From Pseudomonas sp. SJZ079 (lineage in GTDB: Bacteria > Pseudomonadota > Gammaproteobacteria > Pseudomonadales > Pseudomonadaceae), in assembly GCF_007993865.1 (NCBI RefSeq), contig NZ_VIUH01000001.1:186001-250000 (forward strand): DNA of 64,000 bases, given 5' to 3'. Position 1 is the stretch's first letter; every line of letters starts with the position of its first letter. Under the pieces are notes generated by a model. It did no database searches. It was not told where the DNA came from and was given only the letters and a program-made list of their open reading frames with translations. Positions 44,990 through 61,670 of the stretch are shown piece after piece. A program made the translations under genes and the position numbers.

Positions 44990-45066
44990 TGGTGCACTCA
45001 GGAGGATTCGAACCTCCGACCGCTCGGTTCGTAGCCGAGTACTCTATCCAGCTGAGCTATGAGTGC
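44990..45066 (-). tRNA. tRNA-Arg (ACG), copy 1 in transcript order
   Basis: This is identical to the tRNA-Arg at 44871-44947, with anticodon ACG and encoded CCA. It is likely cotranscribed with tRNA-Ser upstream. Confidence 0.96.
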
Positions 45067-45174
45067 ATCAAGCGTGCGCATTATAGGGATGTGATCGTTA
45101 TAATCAAGCGCTTAATCTGATTAGTTACAATAACTTATCGATCAACACTGGCTGCAAACCCTAGAACACAAATA

Positions 45175-45265
45175 TGGCGGAGAAGGGGGGATTCGAACCC
45201 CCGACACCCTTTTGAGATGTACTCCCTTAGCAGGGGAGCGCCTTCGGCCACTCGGCCACCTCTCC
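45175..45265 (-). tRNA. tRNA-Ser (GCT)
   Basis: A 91-base class II tRNA with encoded CCA and a long variable arm. The acceptor stem starts GGAGAGG, and the anticodon loop CTGCTAA on a CTCCC/GGGAG stem gives GCT. It lies between rsmA and the tRNA-Arg pair, the typical Pseudomonas order. Confidence 0.96.
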
Positions 45266-45327
45266 GCAACACGGGGCGCATGATAACCATGTTTTCCCCG
45301 TTTGCAAAGCCAAAATTTCGATAAAAA

Positions 45328-45513
45328 TTAGTGGCTTGGTTCTTCGCCTTTCTCTTTCTGGATGCGCTGGTAAATTTCCTCACGGTGCACGGCAACCTCC
45401 TTCGGCGCGTTAACGCCAATGCGCACCTGATTACCTTTCACGCCCAACACGGTGACAGTTACTTCATCACCGACCATCAGGGTCTCTCCGACCCGGCGAG
45501 TCAGAATCAGCAT
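45328..45513 (-). CDS. rsmA: RsmA/CsrA post-transcriptional regulator
   Basis: A 61-residue CsrA-family RNA-binding protein: [20 protein letters not shown], then [20 protein letters not shown] with the RNA-binding Arg in the VHREE part. It binds GGA motifs in mRNA leaders and represses or activates translation. In pseudomonads it is countered by RsmY/Z RNAs and governs motility, biofilm and secretion. AAGGAG precedes the ATG. It is downstream of lysC and upstream of the tRNA cluster. Confidence 0.97.
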   Translation of the reverse strand: MLILTRRVGETLMVGDEVTVTVLGVKGNQVRIGVNAPKEVAVHREEIYQRIQKEKGEEPSH

Positions 45514-45658
45514 TCCTTTCTCCTTACGGATTTCAGTTCAGGACAACAGTCAGTCTGCAAAAAATGGTGCCAGCCCTGCGAATCCACCACAGCGCCTTCA
45601 CCCAAGTATTGACCAGAGTGGGCAGAAAGAAAGTTCCTGCCACGCCAACCAAAAAAGA

Positions 45659-45688
45659 CGAAAGGCGCGGTTGAAGCCGCGCCTTTCG
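45659..45688 (-). terminator. Terminator after lysC
   Basis: On the minus strand a CGAAAGGCGCGG/CCGCGCCTTTCG stem with a six-base loop is followed by TCTTTTTTGG. It lies ten bases after the lysC stop, so rsmA needs its own promoter in the remaining gap (45514-45658). Confidence 0.88.
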
Positions 45689-45697
45689 GATAATGCT

Positions 45698-46933
45698 TTA
45701 CTCGCCCTGTCGGGCCGGAGCGTCTAGCTCGAAGGCAGTGTGCAGTGCACGTACCGCCAACTCCAGATATTTCTCCTCGATGACCACCGAGACCTTGATT
45801 TCCGAGGTCGAGATCATCTGGATGTTGATGTTTTCCTTAGCCAGGGCCTCGAACATACGACTGGCCACACCGGCATGCGAGCGCATGCCTACCCCGACGA
45901 TGGACACCTTGGTAATTTTGGTGTCGCCCACCACTTCGCGAGCGCCGAGCTCGCGCGCGGTGTTTTCCAGCACCTGCTGCGCACTCTGGTAATCGTTGCG
46001 ATGCACCGTGAAGGTGAAATCGGTGGTGTTATCGTGCGCGACGTTCTGCACGATCATGTCCACCTCGATGTTGGCGGCGCTGACCGGACCGAGAATCTTG
46101 AAGGCCACACCCGGGATATCCGGCACGCCACGGATAGTCAGCTTGGCTTCATCGCGATTAAAAGCGATGCCTGAAATGATCGGCTGCTCCATGGATTCCT
46201 CTTCATCAATGGTAATGAGGGTACCCGGCCCCTCTTGGAAGCTGTGCAGCACGCGCAGCGGGACGTTGTATTTGCCGGCGAATTCCACCGAGCGAATTTG
46301 CAAGACCTTGGAACCGAGGCTGGCCATTTCCAGCATCTCTTCGAAGGTGATCTTTTCCAGACGCTGAGCCTGTGGCACTACTCGCGGGTCGGTGGTGTAG
46401 ACACCGTCGACATCCGTGTAGATCTGACACTCCTCGGCTTTCAAGGCAGCGGCCAAGGCCACACCGGTGGTGTCGGAGCCACCACGCCCAAGCGTGGTGA
46501 TATTGCCGTGCTCATCGACTCCCTGGAAGCCGGCGACCACCACTACGCGCCCTTCCTTGAGGTCGGCGCGCAGCTTCTGATCATCGATCTGCAGAATACG
46601 CGCCTTATTGTGCGCGCTGTCGGTGAGAATACGCACCTGATTACCGGTATAGGACACGGCCGGCACACCGCGCTTGATCAGCGCCATGGTGAGCAGGGCA
46701 ATGGTCACCTGTTCGCCGGTGGAAATCATCACGTCCAACTCGCGTGGCACCGGCTGATCGCTGACCTGTTTGGCCAACTCGATCAGACGGTTGGTTTCAC
46801 CGCTCATGGCGGATACCACAACCACAATGTCATCGCCGCCTTCGCGGAATTTCTTGACCTTTTCAGCCACCTGCTCGATACGCTCGACGGTGCCGACGGA
46901 GGTGCCGCCAAATTTCTGTACGATCAAAGCCAT
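45698..46933 (-). CDS. lysC: Aspartokinase LysC
   Basis: A 411-residue aspartate kinase. The kinase domain begins LIVQKFGGTSVGTVERIEQV and has VVVVSAMSGETNRLI and GRGGSDTTGVALAAAL. Two ACT domains lie at the C-terminus (residues about 265-400, with VSIVGVGMRSHAGVAS), for feedback by lysine and threonine. It makes aspartyl phosphate, the first step to lysine, threonine and methionine. It is downstream of alaS. Confidence 0.97.
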   Translation of the reverse strand: MALIVQKFGGTSVGTVERIEQVAEKVKKFREGGDDIVVVVSAMSGETNRLIELAKQVSDQPVPRELDVMISTGEQVTIALLTMALIKRGVPAVSYTGNQVRILTDSAHNKARILQIDDQKLRADLKEGRVVVVAGFQGVDEHGNITTLGRGGSDTTGVALAAALKAEECQIYTDVDGVYTTDPRVVPQAQRLEKITFEEMLEMASLGSKVLQIRSVEFAGKYNVPLRVLHSFQEGPGTLITIDEEESMEQPIISGIAFNRDEAKLTIRGVPDIPGVAFKILGPVSAANIEVDMIVQNVAHDNTTDFTFTVHRNDYQSAQQVLENTARELGAREVVGDTKITKVSIVGVGMRSHAGVASRMFEALAKENINIQMISTSEIKVSVVIEEKYLELAVRALHTAFELDAPARQGE

Positions 46934-47046
46934 TTCAAAGCCGCCTCAGCCCGTGAAGGGCGCCCATTAAACATTCAACTCAGTGCACTGCCAAGGCCCG
47001 CTGGGCGCAGGCCGGACCTCGGACCCAACGTCGTCAGAAACGCCGC

Positions 47047-49671
<2,625 letters not shown>

Positions 49672-49793
49672 AGGTTCATCCACGGAAACAGGCGGCCACG
49701 GCAAAGCCGGCAAAGGGCCGCATTATATCGGCCCTGCGCTATGCGGCTAGTGTCTTTATTGTCAGCGGGCGGCGATTCGGCGCCCGCCACGGG

Positions 49794-50798
49794 TTAAATA
49801 CGGCGAAAAGCGCTAAACGCCTCGAGCACGCGAGCGATATCCTCGGCCGACACATCCAGATGGGTGACCAGGCGCAAGCGCGAAGCGGTGGTCACTTTGA
49901 TGCCGCGTTCGGCGCAGAACCCCTGGAGCGCCTCTGCCCGCTCGCCGATCTCGACGTAGACCATATTGGTCTGTACCGGCTCGACCGCGTAGCCCAACTC
50001 ACCCAGCCCAATGGCCAGCCGAGCGGCATTGGCGTGATCGTCCGCCAGGCGCGCCACCTGATGCTCCAATGCATACAGCCCCGCAGCAGCCAGCACCCCG
50101 GCCTGGCGCATGCCGCCACCGACCATCTTGCGCAGGCGCCGGGCCTTGCCGATCAATTCACGGCTGCCGCACAACACCGAGCCGACCGGCGCGCCCAGCC
50201 CTTTGGACAGGCACACCGAGACCGAGTCGAAGTGCCGGGTGATCTCAGCCGCCGCCACCCCCAGCTTGACGGCGGCGTTGTACAGCCGCGCGCCGTCCAG
50301 ATGCAGCGCCAGGCCACGCTTATGGGTCAAGGCGCGCGCGGCCGCCAGGTAGCTCAGCGGCAACACCTTGCCCTGCATGGTGTTTTCCAGGGTCAACAGG
50401 CGCGTACGGGCGAAGTGAAAGTCATCCTGCTTGATCGCGGCCTCGACCCGGTCCAGGTCCAGCGAGCCATCGGCTTGCATTTCCAGGGGTTGCGGCTGAA
50501 TCGAGCCCAGCACCGCGGCGCCACCGCCTTCGTACTTATAGGTGTGCGCCTGCTGGCCGACGATGTACTCGTCGCCGCGCGCGCAGTGGGCCATCAGACC
50601 GAGCAGGTTGCTCATGGTGCCGGTGGGTACGAACAGACCGGCGACGAACCCGAGCTCGCCAGCCAGGTGCTGCTCCAGACGGTTGACCGTCGGGTCTTCG
50701 CCGTATACGTCATCGCCCAGTTCGGCGCTCAACATGGCCTCGCGCATGCCGGGCGTGGGTTGGGTAACGGTATCGCTGCGCAGGTCGATGACGGACAT
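49794..50798 (-). CDS. ltaE: Low-specificity L-threonine aldolase
   Basis: A 334-residue PLP enzyme of the beta-eliminating-lyase/threonine aldolase fold. It begins [33 protein letters not shown] holds the PLP-contacting Asp and Arg, and [20 protein letters not shown] carries the PLP Lys. It splits L-threonine and allo-threonine into glycine and acetaldehyde. It lies between alaS and aruE. Confidence 0.92.
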   Translation of the reverse strand: MSVIDLRSDTVTQPTPGMREAMLSAELGDDVYGEDPTVNRLEQHLAGELGFVAGLFVPTGTMSNLLGLMAHCARGDEYIVGQQAHTYKYEGGGAAVLGSIQPQPLEMQADGSLDLDRVEAAIKQDDFHFARTRLLTLENTMQGKVLPLSYLAAARALTHKRGLALHLDGARLYNAAVKLGVAAAEITRHFDSVSVCLSKGLGAPVGSVLCGSRELIGKARRLRKMVGGGMRQAGVLAAAGLYALEHQVARLADDHANAARLAIGLGELGYAVEPVQTNMVYVEIGERAEALQGFCAERGIKVTTASRLRLVTHLDVSAEDIARVLEAFSAFRRI

Positions 50799-50993
50799 GG
50801 AGAGGCTTCCCTGAAAGTACTGAAAGCACCGATGCTAAAGCGTCGCAAAGCGGCGAACAAGCTACAGCAGGGTCGAATAGATGCAGGACAGATCAGCCCG
50901 AGCAGGAGGCTCGTGCAGCAGCGCAAGCACGTCAACTCGCCCGCGCGTCGCCGGGCTTCGCGGCGCTCAACGCCAGCCGGAGCAGGCGGCGGA

Positions 50994-52004
50994 TCAGCCT
51001 AATTGCGCTGCATCGACAGGGACGATGAGAATGCCGGCGCGCAAGCCGTTCTTCACCCTGGGGTTGGGGAAGATGATCCGCGCGCCCGGCTCTTCGATTT
51101 CCCAGCGGGTATCGCTCAGGTCTTCGGCAAGCAGATACCCCACCGGCAACTCGCTGAAATTCTCGATATCGGCCGGCAAGTGCAGCTGGAACGCGTCACT
51201 GTGCTTGATGATTTCCCGCGCCACGGCGAACAGCTGAAGACCGTCCAGCGCGGCATCGTCCACGTCCGGCTCACTGCCCTCGATGATGCAGCGCAGCCGC
51301 TGCTCCAGGCGATCCAGGTTGACTTGCTGATTCTGGCCAAAGGCACGCGCCTTGCCCAACTCCAGGGTGAAGGCTTCCGCCTCGAGCTGCGAGTAAGTGT
51401 AAGCACTGAAGGTGGTCGAGCTTTTGTTATGCAGCAGCACGGCCTCGATACCCGCGGCATTCAGCCGGGCCAGTTCGCGCTTGGAGCGCACCCGCCCTTC
51501 ATGCCAGGGATAGAGTGCGAACTGTTCGATCTTCGAGGCCCGAATGGCGGTGTGCAGGTCGTAATGCAGGCGCATGCGGCCGGGCTTACTGAAAAAACCC
51601 GCGGCCAGATGCTCGAGTTCGCAGGCCCGCATCGCCTCAATACCCACCTGCAGTTCATGGCGGCCATTGAACAAACGGTTGATGTCTTGCTCGAGGTAAC
51701 GCTCGCCCTTGCGGATGGCCGGCGGATTGCCGAACAGGAACAGCATCCGCGCGCGCGGCTTCAACTCGCCCCGCGCAATGGCGTGCAGCAGTCGGTCGAG
51801 CAATTCGATGGGGGCCGTTTCGTTGCCATGGATACCCGCCGACAACAGCAGGTCCAGGCCACTGTCGCTGGCCGCAGGCGGCGTGACTTCCAATGCGCCC
51901 TCGGCCAACCAGCGCAAACGCGCGCCCTCGGGCGTCAGCTGAATCTTCGCGGACGGTTCGTGGCCGGCCAGGGTCAGTTCGAGCAGTTTGCCGAGAGCGA
52001 GCAT
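50994..52004 (-). CDS. aruE: Succinylglutamate desuccinylase (AruE/AstE)
   Basis: A 336-residue zinc carboxypeptidase-fold enzyme, last step of the arginine succinyltransferase pathway: N-succinylglutamate to glutamate and succinate. The zinc ligands are in [19 protein letters not shown] (His and Glu) and HYDLHTAIR (His). It is the last gene of the aru operon, ten bases after the small conserved gene. Confidence 0.95.
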   Translation of the reverse strand: MLALGKLLELTLAGHEPSAKIQLTPEGARLRWLAEGALEVTPPAASDSGLDLLLSAGIHGNETAPIELLDRLLHAIARGELKPRARMLFLFGNPPAIRKGERYLEQDINRLFNGRHELQVGIEAMRACELEHLAAGFFSKPGRMRLHYDLHTAIRASKIEQFALYPWHEGRVRSKRELARLNAAGIEAVLLHNKSSTTFSAYTYSQLEAEAFTLELGKARAFGQNQQVNLDRLEQRLRCIIEGSEPDVDDAALDGLQLFAVAREIIKHSDAFQLHLPADIENFSELPVGYLLAEDLSDTRWEIEEPGARIIFPNPRVKNGLRAGILIVPVDAAQLG

Positions 52005-52014
52005 GGAAAAGTCC

Positions 52015-52299
52015 TCAGTCGTGATTGCAGTCAGGGCCGTGCACGTGATCCTCGTCGCCGAGGTCCGCCGGCTCCATCTCCAGCTCCAGGCTCACCAGGT
52101 TGGTGGCCAGGGGACGCAGCAGCAGGTTGGTGTACTCACTGTCGCCCTCGGCGGTATCCACGCCGATCATCAACTGGTCGTTACCGACCTGCTGAAACCA
52201 CACTTCCTTGCCCTGCCACATCACGGCAAAGCGGGTGCAGGAGGTTTCCAGCTGGGTACCGTCTTCATCTTCGAGGATCAGTTGCAGGGCGTCAGTCAT
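52015..52299 (-). CDS. Small conserved protein in the aru operon, with His/Asp-rich tail
   Basis: A 94-residue acidic cytoplasmic protein without signal peptide. It begins [20 protein letters not shown]. The C-terminus [16 protein letters not shown] has three His, one Cys and several Asp in 14 residues, a possible metal site. It lies between aruB and aruE, and a gene of this kind holds the same place in P. aeruginosa. A link to the zinc enzyme AruE next to it is only a guess from position. Confidence 0.8.
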   Translation of the reverse strand: MTDALQLILEDEDGTQLETSCTRFAVMWQGKEVWFQQVGNDQLMIGVDTAEGDSEYTNLLLRPLATNLVSLELEMEPADLGDEDHVHGPDCNHD

Positions 52300-52314
52300 G
52301 GTGGTGAATACTCT

Positions 52315-55130
<2,816 letters not shown>

Positions 55131-55234
55131 CTATCACTCCCAGCAATTTCGTCATCCGGCGGTGCACCGGACGCATTCTTCGAACCGGCGGCCCGGATCA
55201 GCGCCCGGGCCACCCCTGGCCGCTCAGCAGCCTG

Positions 55235-56251
55235 CTAGCCGCGGGCCGACAGCTGCACGGCGCGGACCTGATCGCCGGCCGACAGTTGCAGGCGCTTGGC
55301 CGTCAACGGGTCGACCACCAGGGTACCGGCGGCGACTCGCGCCGGACCCGCCGTGATGCGGCAGTCTTCGCGCTTGCGGTTATGAATCAGGAAGGCACTG
55401 GCGTCGTCGCCCGGCGTACCGATGGCTAGCACCAGCGCCTGACTGTCGCGCACGGCGCGGATCTTCGCGGTTTCCGCCTCGATGGCCGGGCCGGCATCGA
55501 AGATGTCGACATAGCCCTGGTAGCTGAAGCCCTCGGCCTTGAGCATGGCCAGCGCCGGCTCGGTGTCCGGGTGGACGCGCCCGATGATGTTGCGCGCATC
55601 CTCGGAGAGGAAGCAGGTGTACAGCGGGAACTTGGGCATCAGCTCGGCGATAAAGGCCTTGTTACCGACGCCGGTGAGGTAATCCGCCTGGGAGAACTCC
55701 ATCTTGAAGAAGTGCCGGCCGAGGCTTTCCCAGAACGGCGAACGGCCATTGTCATCGGACATGCCGCGCATCTCGGCGATCACCTTGTCGCCGAACAGCT
55801 CGCGGAACTCGGCGATAAACAGGAAGCGTGCCTTGGACAGCAGGCGCCCATTCAGGCCAGTGCGTTGATCGGCACGCAGGAACAGCGAACACAGCTCGGA
55901 GTTGCCGGTCAGGTCGTTAGCCAGGAACAGCGTCGGGATCTGCCGGTGAATCTTCAGCTCTTGCGAGGCGCTGACGGTCAAGCCGACCCGGTAGTTGTAC
56001 CAGGGCTCGCGCAGGCCGACGGCGCCGGCCAGGGCGGAGATGCCGACCACTTGCCCGTCGTCATCTTCGAGCACGAACAGGTAGTCGCTGTCGGCCCGCT
56101 CGGCCTCGCCGCGGAAGGTTTTTTCTGCCCAGCCAACCCGGTGCGCCAGGCGCTCCTCATTGGCCGGCAGGGTAGTCAGGCCGGCGCCGGTACTGCGCGC
56201 CAGGTCGATCAAGGCCGGAAGATCGGCACTGCGTACGGGACGAACGATCAT
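55235..56251 (-). CDS. aruG: Arginine N-succinyltransferase beta subunit (AruG)
   Basis: A 338-residue AstA-family enzyme subunit with a GNAT-like fold. It begins MIVRPVRSADLPALIDLARS. IGRVHPDTEPALAMLKAEGF and YVDIFDAGPAIEAET are family segments. With AruF it forms the heteromeric enzyme that succinylates the alpha-amino group of arginine (and ornithine) with succinyl-CoA, the first step. Nine bases separate it from aruF. The pair is homologous, a duplication typical of pseudomonads. Confidence 0.94.
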   Translation of the reverse strand: MIVRPVRSADLPALIDLARSTGAGLTTLPANEERLAHRVGWAEKTFRGEAERADSDYLFVLEDDDGQVVGISALAGAVGLREPWYNYRVGLTVSASQELKIHRQIPTLFLANDLTGNSELCSLFLRADQRTGLNGRLLSKARFLFIAEFRELFGDKVIAEMRGMSDDNGRSPFWESLGRHFFKMEFSQADYLTGVGNKAFIAELMPKFPLYTCFLSEDARNIIGRVHPDTEPALAMLKAEGFSYQGYVDIFDAGPAIEAETAKIRAVRDSQALVLAIGTPGDDASAFLIHNRKREDCRITAGPARVAAGTLVVDPLTAKRLQLSAGDQVRAVQLSARG

Positions 56252-56260
56252 GCTAACTCC

Positions 56261-57277
56261 TTAAACCGCGATCAGACGCACGCTGGCGCCTTCGCCGACG
56301 CCCAGGGCTTCGGCGGCTTCAAGACTGAGGGTGACCGGCTTACCCGGCACCCAGTCCAGCTCGGCGACAATGGCGCGGAAATCCACCAACAGGCCATTAC
56401 TCACCAGATACTGACGCCCACCCTTGCAAGGCTCACCGAGCTTGACCGGCACCATGCGGCTCTGGGCGATGGAGCGAATGCCCGAGGTCCGTGCATGCAG
56501 GGTCGGACCGCCGTCGAAAATGTCGATGTAGTGGTCGGTCTCGAAGCCTTCGCGCATGAGGATGTCGAAGGTGATCTGTGCACGCGGGTGCACCTGGCCC
56601 ATGGCTTCCTGCGCGGAATCGGGCAGCAGCGGCACATAGATCGGGTAGTTCGGCATCAGCTCGGCGAGGAAGGTGCGGCTCTTCAGGCCGCACAGTCGTT
56701 CGGCTTCGGCGTAGTTCATGTCGAAAAAGTTGCGCCCCACCGCGTCCCAGAACGGCGAATCGCCTGCCTCATCGCTGTGACCGACGATTTCCACCACCAC
56801 CGCATCGGCGAAACGCTCCGGGTGGTTGGCGACGAACAACAGGCGCGCACGGGAGTTCAACTCGGCAAATACCGTGCTGACCAGCGGCCGCTCGACGTAG
56901 AAGCTGGTCAACAGGCTGTTGCCGGTGAGGTCATGACACAACGAGAGCACGTGAATCTTGTTGTGGATCTTCAGCTCACGCGAGTTATGCACGAAGGTTT
57001 CGTTGCGAAAGCTGTAGAACGGCTCGGAGTAACCGGTCGAGGCGACGATACCCGAACAGCCGACCAGACGACCGCTGTCGCTATCTTCGAGGACAAAGAA
57101 ATAGCTTTCTTCGCCGTTGAAGCTAACTTCTGCGGCGAACGAGGTTTCCGCAGCGGCGATCTTGTCGCGCAAACGGTCGACGTCATCCGGCAGGGAAGTC
57201 ACACCAACCGGGCTATCCGCGGCGAGACGCTGTACTTCAGCGAGGTCGGCCATTTGCGCGGGGCGCATCACCAGCAT
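56261..57277 (-). CDS. aruF: Arginine/ornithine N-succinyltransferase alpha subunit (AruF)
   Basis: A 338-residue AstA-family subunit, partner and paralogue of AruG with the same length. It begins MLVMRPAQMADLAEVQRLAA. MGQVHPRAQITFDILMREGF and YIDIFDGGPTLHARTSGI match the family. Its order in the operon (aruC, F, G) identifies it as alpha. AAAGGAG precedes the ATG. Confidence 0.94.
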   Translation of the reverse strand: MLVMRPAQMADLAEVQRLAADSPVGVTSLPDDVDRLRDKIAAAETSFAAEVSFNGEESYFFVLEDSDSGRLVGCSGIVASTGYSEPFYSFRNETFVHNSRELKIHNKIHVLSLCHDLTGNSLLTSFYVERPLVSTVFAELNSRARLLFVANHPERFADAVVVEIVGHSDEAGDSPFWDAVGRNFFDMNYAEAERLCGLKSRTFLAELMPNYPIYVPLLPDSAQEAMGQVHPRAQITFDILMREGFETDHYIDIFDGGPTLHARTSGIRSIAQSRMVPVKLGEPCKGGRQYLVSNGLLVDFRAIVAELDWVPGKPVTLSLEAAEALGVGEGASVRLIAV

Positions 57278-57591
57278 GGTGTCACTCCTTTAAGAAAAGC
57301 TCCAAGCCACTCGCGCAGAGCAACCCGGAGAAACCGTGGCCAGCGCCACGGCATGCACAAAGACAATCGTCCCTGGATTAATCAGCCGTAAAAAATGCTG
57401 CGTTAGGCTATGCCACGCTGAAGCCAGTCACGCTATGCACATGTACGCTTGGTACAGCGCATTTTTCGACTGCTCTAGCCCGACCTAACCGTCGCGCGGA
57501 TTTTTCAACGACCTGGCACCCCGACGCATCCATGCGCCGCAGGCGTTCGCGCCGGCAACGACCGTCTACAGGTCGCCGCCGGACTGTCGAC
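57278..57591 (-). other. Gap between aruC and aruF with a hairpin
   Basis: This 314-bp gap inside the aru operon holds a perfect seven-base-pair hairpin CCGTGGC-GCTG-GCCACGG (57334-57351, minus strand) followed by TTTCTCC, which could attenuate transcription into aruFGDBE. A short GC-rich inverted stretch is near 57530-57580. No gene was found. Confidence 0.4.
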
Positions 57592-59238
<1,647 letters not shown>

Positions 59239-60486
59239 TCAGCCCAGCTCGTGGGGCTGCCTACCTGGATAGCCTAAGGCCTCATGCACGGTCAGCGAGT
59301 CACCCTGCGCACGCAACGGCTGGACCAACCCGAGGAAGTTGCTCAACTCGGTTTTTTGCGCCATCGCATCCTGATAGCCCAGCTCGATCAGCTCGCTGCA
59401 ATAACCGGATTCGAACAATAGATAGCTGAGCACCCCAGCGCCACTGGTCCTGGTCGCCCCCGGGCCACGCAGGAACGCGCGCAGGGCGAGCGGCAATTCA
59501 TGGCGATGACGTGCGGCGATCTCATCCACCGACTGACTCGGCGAGACCACCAGCACTTCGACCGGCTTGAGCCCCAAACCACGCGGATGCAACTCCTGCG
59601 GAATCAGTCGACTCATCTGGTTGAGCCGCTCAAGCAATTCGATATCGCCTTCCAGGCTGTCGATAAAGGTGCTGTTGAGCATATGCCCGCTGATTTGCGC
59701 CAGACTCGGTGGTTTGACGTTGCGCGGGCGTACCACGACGCTGTTGGCCTGCTCGCCCTGCGGGTTGCTACTGACCCCGATCACCAGCACCCGCGTCGCC
59801 CCCAAGTGCAGGGCCGGACTGATGGGTGCCGACTGGCGTACGGCGCCATCGCCAAAGTATTCGCGATTGATCTTCACCGGCGGAAAAATCAGTGGAATCG
59901 AGGCGCTGGCCAGCAGGTGCTGCAACGACAGACGCGTCGGCACCCCGACGCGGCGGTGACGAAACCAGGGGTCGATGGTGGCGCGCCCTTGGTAGAAGGT
60001 CACCGCCTGACCCGACTCATAACCGAAAGCCGTCACCGCCACGGCGCGCAAGCGCCGAGCACGTACCGCTGCGGATATCCCGGAAAAATCCAGCTTATCC
60101 TGCAACAACTCGCCCAGCGGCGAATTGTCGAGCAACGCCACCGGCACTTGGCCGCCCAGACCCAGCAAGCTATGGCCAATAAAGCGGCTGGCCTGGTGCA
60201 GCACCCCCGGCCAATCGCTACGGTAAACCTGATGGGTATGAAAGCCTTGCCAGACTGCGGTCAACTGACGGATCGCCTCGCCAAAATGCAGCGCCCCGCA
60301 CGCCAGACTGACCGCATTGATGGCGCCGGCCGAGGTACCGACGATAACCGGGAAGGGGTTGCACTCGGCATTCGGCAACAGATCGGCAATCGCCGCCAGC
60401 ACCCCTACCTGATAAGCCGCCCGCGCACCGCCGCCCGAGAGAATCAAACCAGTCATAGGCTGGGGAGTGGCAGCGATTGGCGTCAT
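59239..60486 (-). CDS. Patatin-like phospholipase
   Basis: A 415-residue patatin-family hydrolase. The oxyanion GLILSGGGARAAYQVG is near residue 15, the nucleophile serine in VIVGTSAGAINAV near residue 50, and the catalytic Asp in EYFGDGAVRQSAP near residue 210, giving a Ser-Asp dyad. It likely cleaves lipid acyl esters. No signal peptide or autotransporter barrel is present, so it is probably cytoplasmic. The C-terminal third is specific to this bacterial subgroup. An alternative start is Met11 (MTGLILSGGG). Confidence 0.88.
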   Translation of the reverse strand: MTPIAATPQPMTGLILSGGGARAAYQVGVLAAIADLLPNAECNPFPVIVGTSAGAINAVSLACGALHFGEAIRQLTAVWQGFHTHQVYRSDWPGVLHQASRFIGHSLLGLGGQVPVALLDNSPLGELLQDKLDFSGISAAVRARRLRAVAVTAFGYESGQAVTFYQGRATIDPWFRHRRVGVPTRLSLQHLLASASIPLIFPPVKINREYFGDGAVRQSAPISPALHLGATRVLVIGVSSNPQGEQANSVVVRPRNVKPPSLAQISGHMLNSTFIDSLEGDIELLERLNQMSRLIPQELHPRGLGLKPVEVLVVSPSQSVDEIAARHRHELPLALRAFLRGPGATRTSGAGVLSYLLFESGYCSELIELGYQDAMAQKTELSNFLGLVQPLRAQGDSLTVHEALGYPGRQPHELG

Positions 60487-60599
60487 AGGCAGGTTCCGCA
60501 GGTTTTTACGCAGTATAGGAAGCGGGCGGCACCTGCCCGCAATAGTTCAGCAGCGAACCCGAGACAACCGCCAAGACCGGCGCCTCAGCAACCAGCTGA

Positions 60600-61529
60600 C
60601 TAACTGAGGCGCTTCTTATACAGCTTCGCCTCGCCTGCAGGACGGGTCTTGAAGCGTCGATGGGCCCACAGATACTGCTCAGGACAGGCGCTGACCGCCT
60701 GCTCGATCCACTGGTTGATGCGCAGACAGTCCGCTTCCTCGCTCTCGCCGGGAAAATCGGCTAACGGTGGATACACTACGACCTTATAGCCCGAGCCATC
60801 CGCCAGACGAACCTGGGTAAAGGGGATCACCCGCGCCCGGCCCAGACGCGCAAACTTACTGGTGGCGGTGACCGTGGCGGCGGGCACCCCGAACAGCGGC
60901 ACGAAAATACTGCGCTGCGCACCATAATCCTGGTCCGGCGCGTACCAGACCGCCCCCCCTGCGCGCAGCAGTTTGAGCATGCCGCGCACATCGTCGCGCT
61001 CGACCGCATCGATCAGGCGCTGCTCACGCCCCTGTCGTTGGATAAAGTCGAACAGCGGATTGCGGTGTGCGCGATACATGCCATACATGCCATGCTGCAT
61101 GGCCAGCAGGGCACCGCCCATCTCCAGAGTGGTGAAGTGCAGGGCCATGAGGATCACCCCCTGCCCCTCCGCCTGAGCCTGACGCAAGTGCTCCAGCCCC
61201 TCGATCCGCGCCAGCTTGGTCAGCCGGCACTCAGGCCACCACCAACTCATGGCCATCTCGAAGAACGCGATGCCGGTGGAGGCAAAGTTTTCTTTCAGCA
61301 AGCGCGTACGCTCAGCAGCGGACAACGCCGGGAAGCACAGTTCCAGGTTGCGTGCGGCAATCTTGCGCCGCGAACTGGCCAACCGGTACATCAACCCGCC
61401 CAGCGCACGCCCCAAGCCAAGCAGGACGCGATAGGGCAACTGGGCAATCAACCAGAGCAGCGCCATCCCCAGCCACAAGAGCCAAAAACGCGGATGGAGA
61501 AAAGAGCCACGAAAAACCGGACGATCCAT
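60600..61529 (-). CDS. htrB: Lipid A lauroyl acyltransferase (HtrB/LpxL family)
   Basis: A 309-residue inner-membrane acyltransferase with one N-terminal membrane helix (FWLLWLGMALLWLIAQLPYR). The catalytic H-x4-E motif is in ILMALHFTTLEMGG, and other conserved parts are RAHRNPLFD and QYLWAHRRFKTRP. It adds a secondary acyl chain to lipid A. The start (61529) is after a GAGAG site. It is divergent from minC, the same neighbour as in P. aeruginosa. Confidence 0.92.
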   Translation of the reverse strand: MDRPVFRGSFLHPRFWLLWLGMALLWLIAQLPYRVLLGLGRALGGLMYRLASSRRKIAARNLELCFPALSAAERTRLLKENFASTGIAFFEMAMSWWWPECRLTKLARIEGLEHLRQAQAEGQGVILMALHFTTLEMGGALLAMQHGMYGMYRAHRNPLFDFIQRQGREQRLIDAVERDDVRGMLKLLRAGGAVWYAPDQDYGAQRSIFVPLFGVPAATVTATSKFARLGRARVIPFTQVRLADGSGYKVVVYPPLADFPGESEEADCLRINQWIEQAVSACPEQYLWAHRRFKTRPAGEAKLYKKRLS

Positions 61530-61670
61530 GAACACTCTCAAGCAACGTACAAAGCCGGGCATTCTATCAGGACTTGCCGAATGGCTCGGCCCAGCTTGCG
61601 GCTCTCCGGCGTTCTCGCTATAAGTTCCGGCTAATTTCTATTCCGCTGACCAGGCCGCATCAAGCAGACC

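Noticed and set aside
44871..45265. The tRNA cluster as an attachment site of an integrated element
   Set aside because: No integrase, no displaced tRNA 3' end and no foreign genes are nearby. The flanks are core genes in standard order.
55571..57391. A 606-codon open frame on the plus strand
   Set aside because: It is antisense to aruF and aruG, both well supported.
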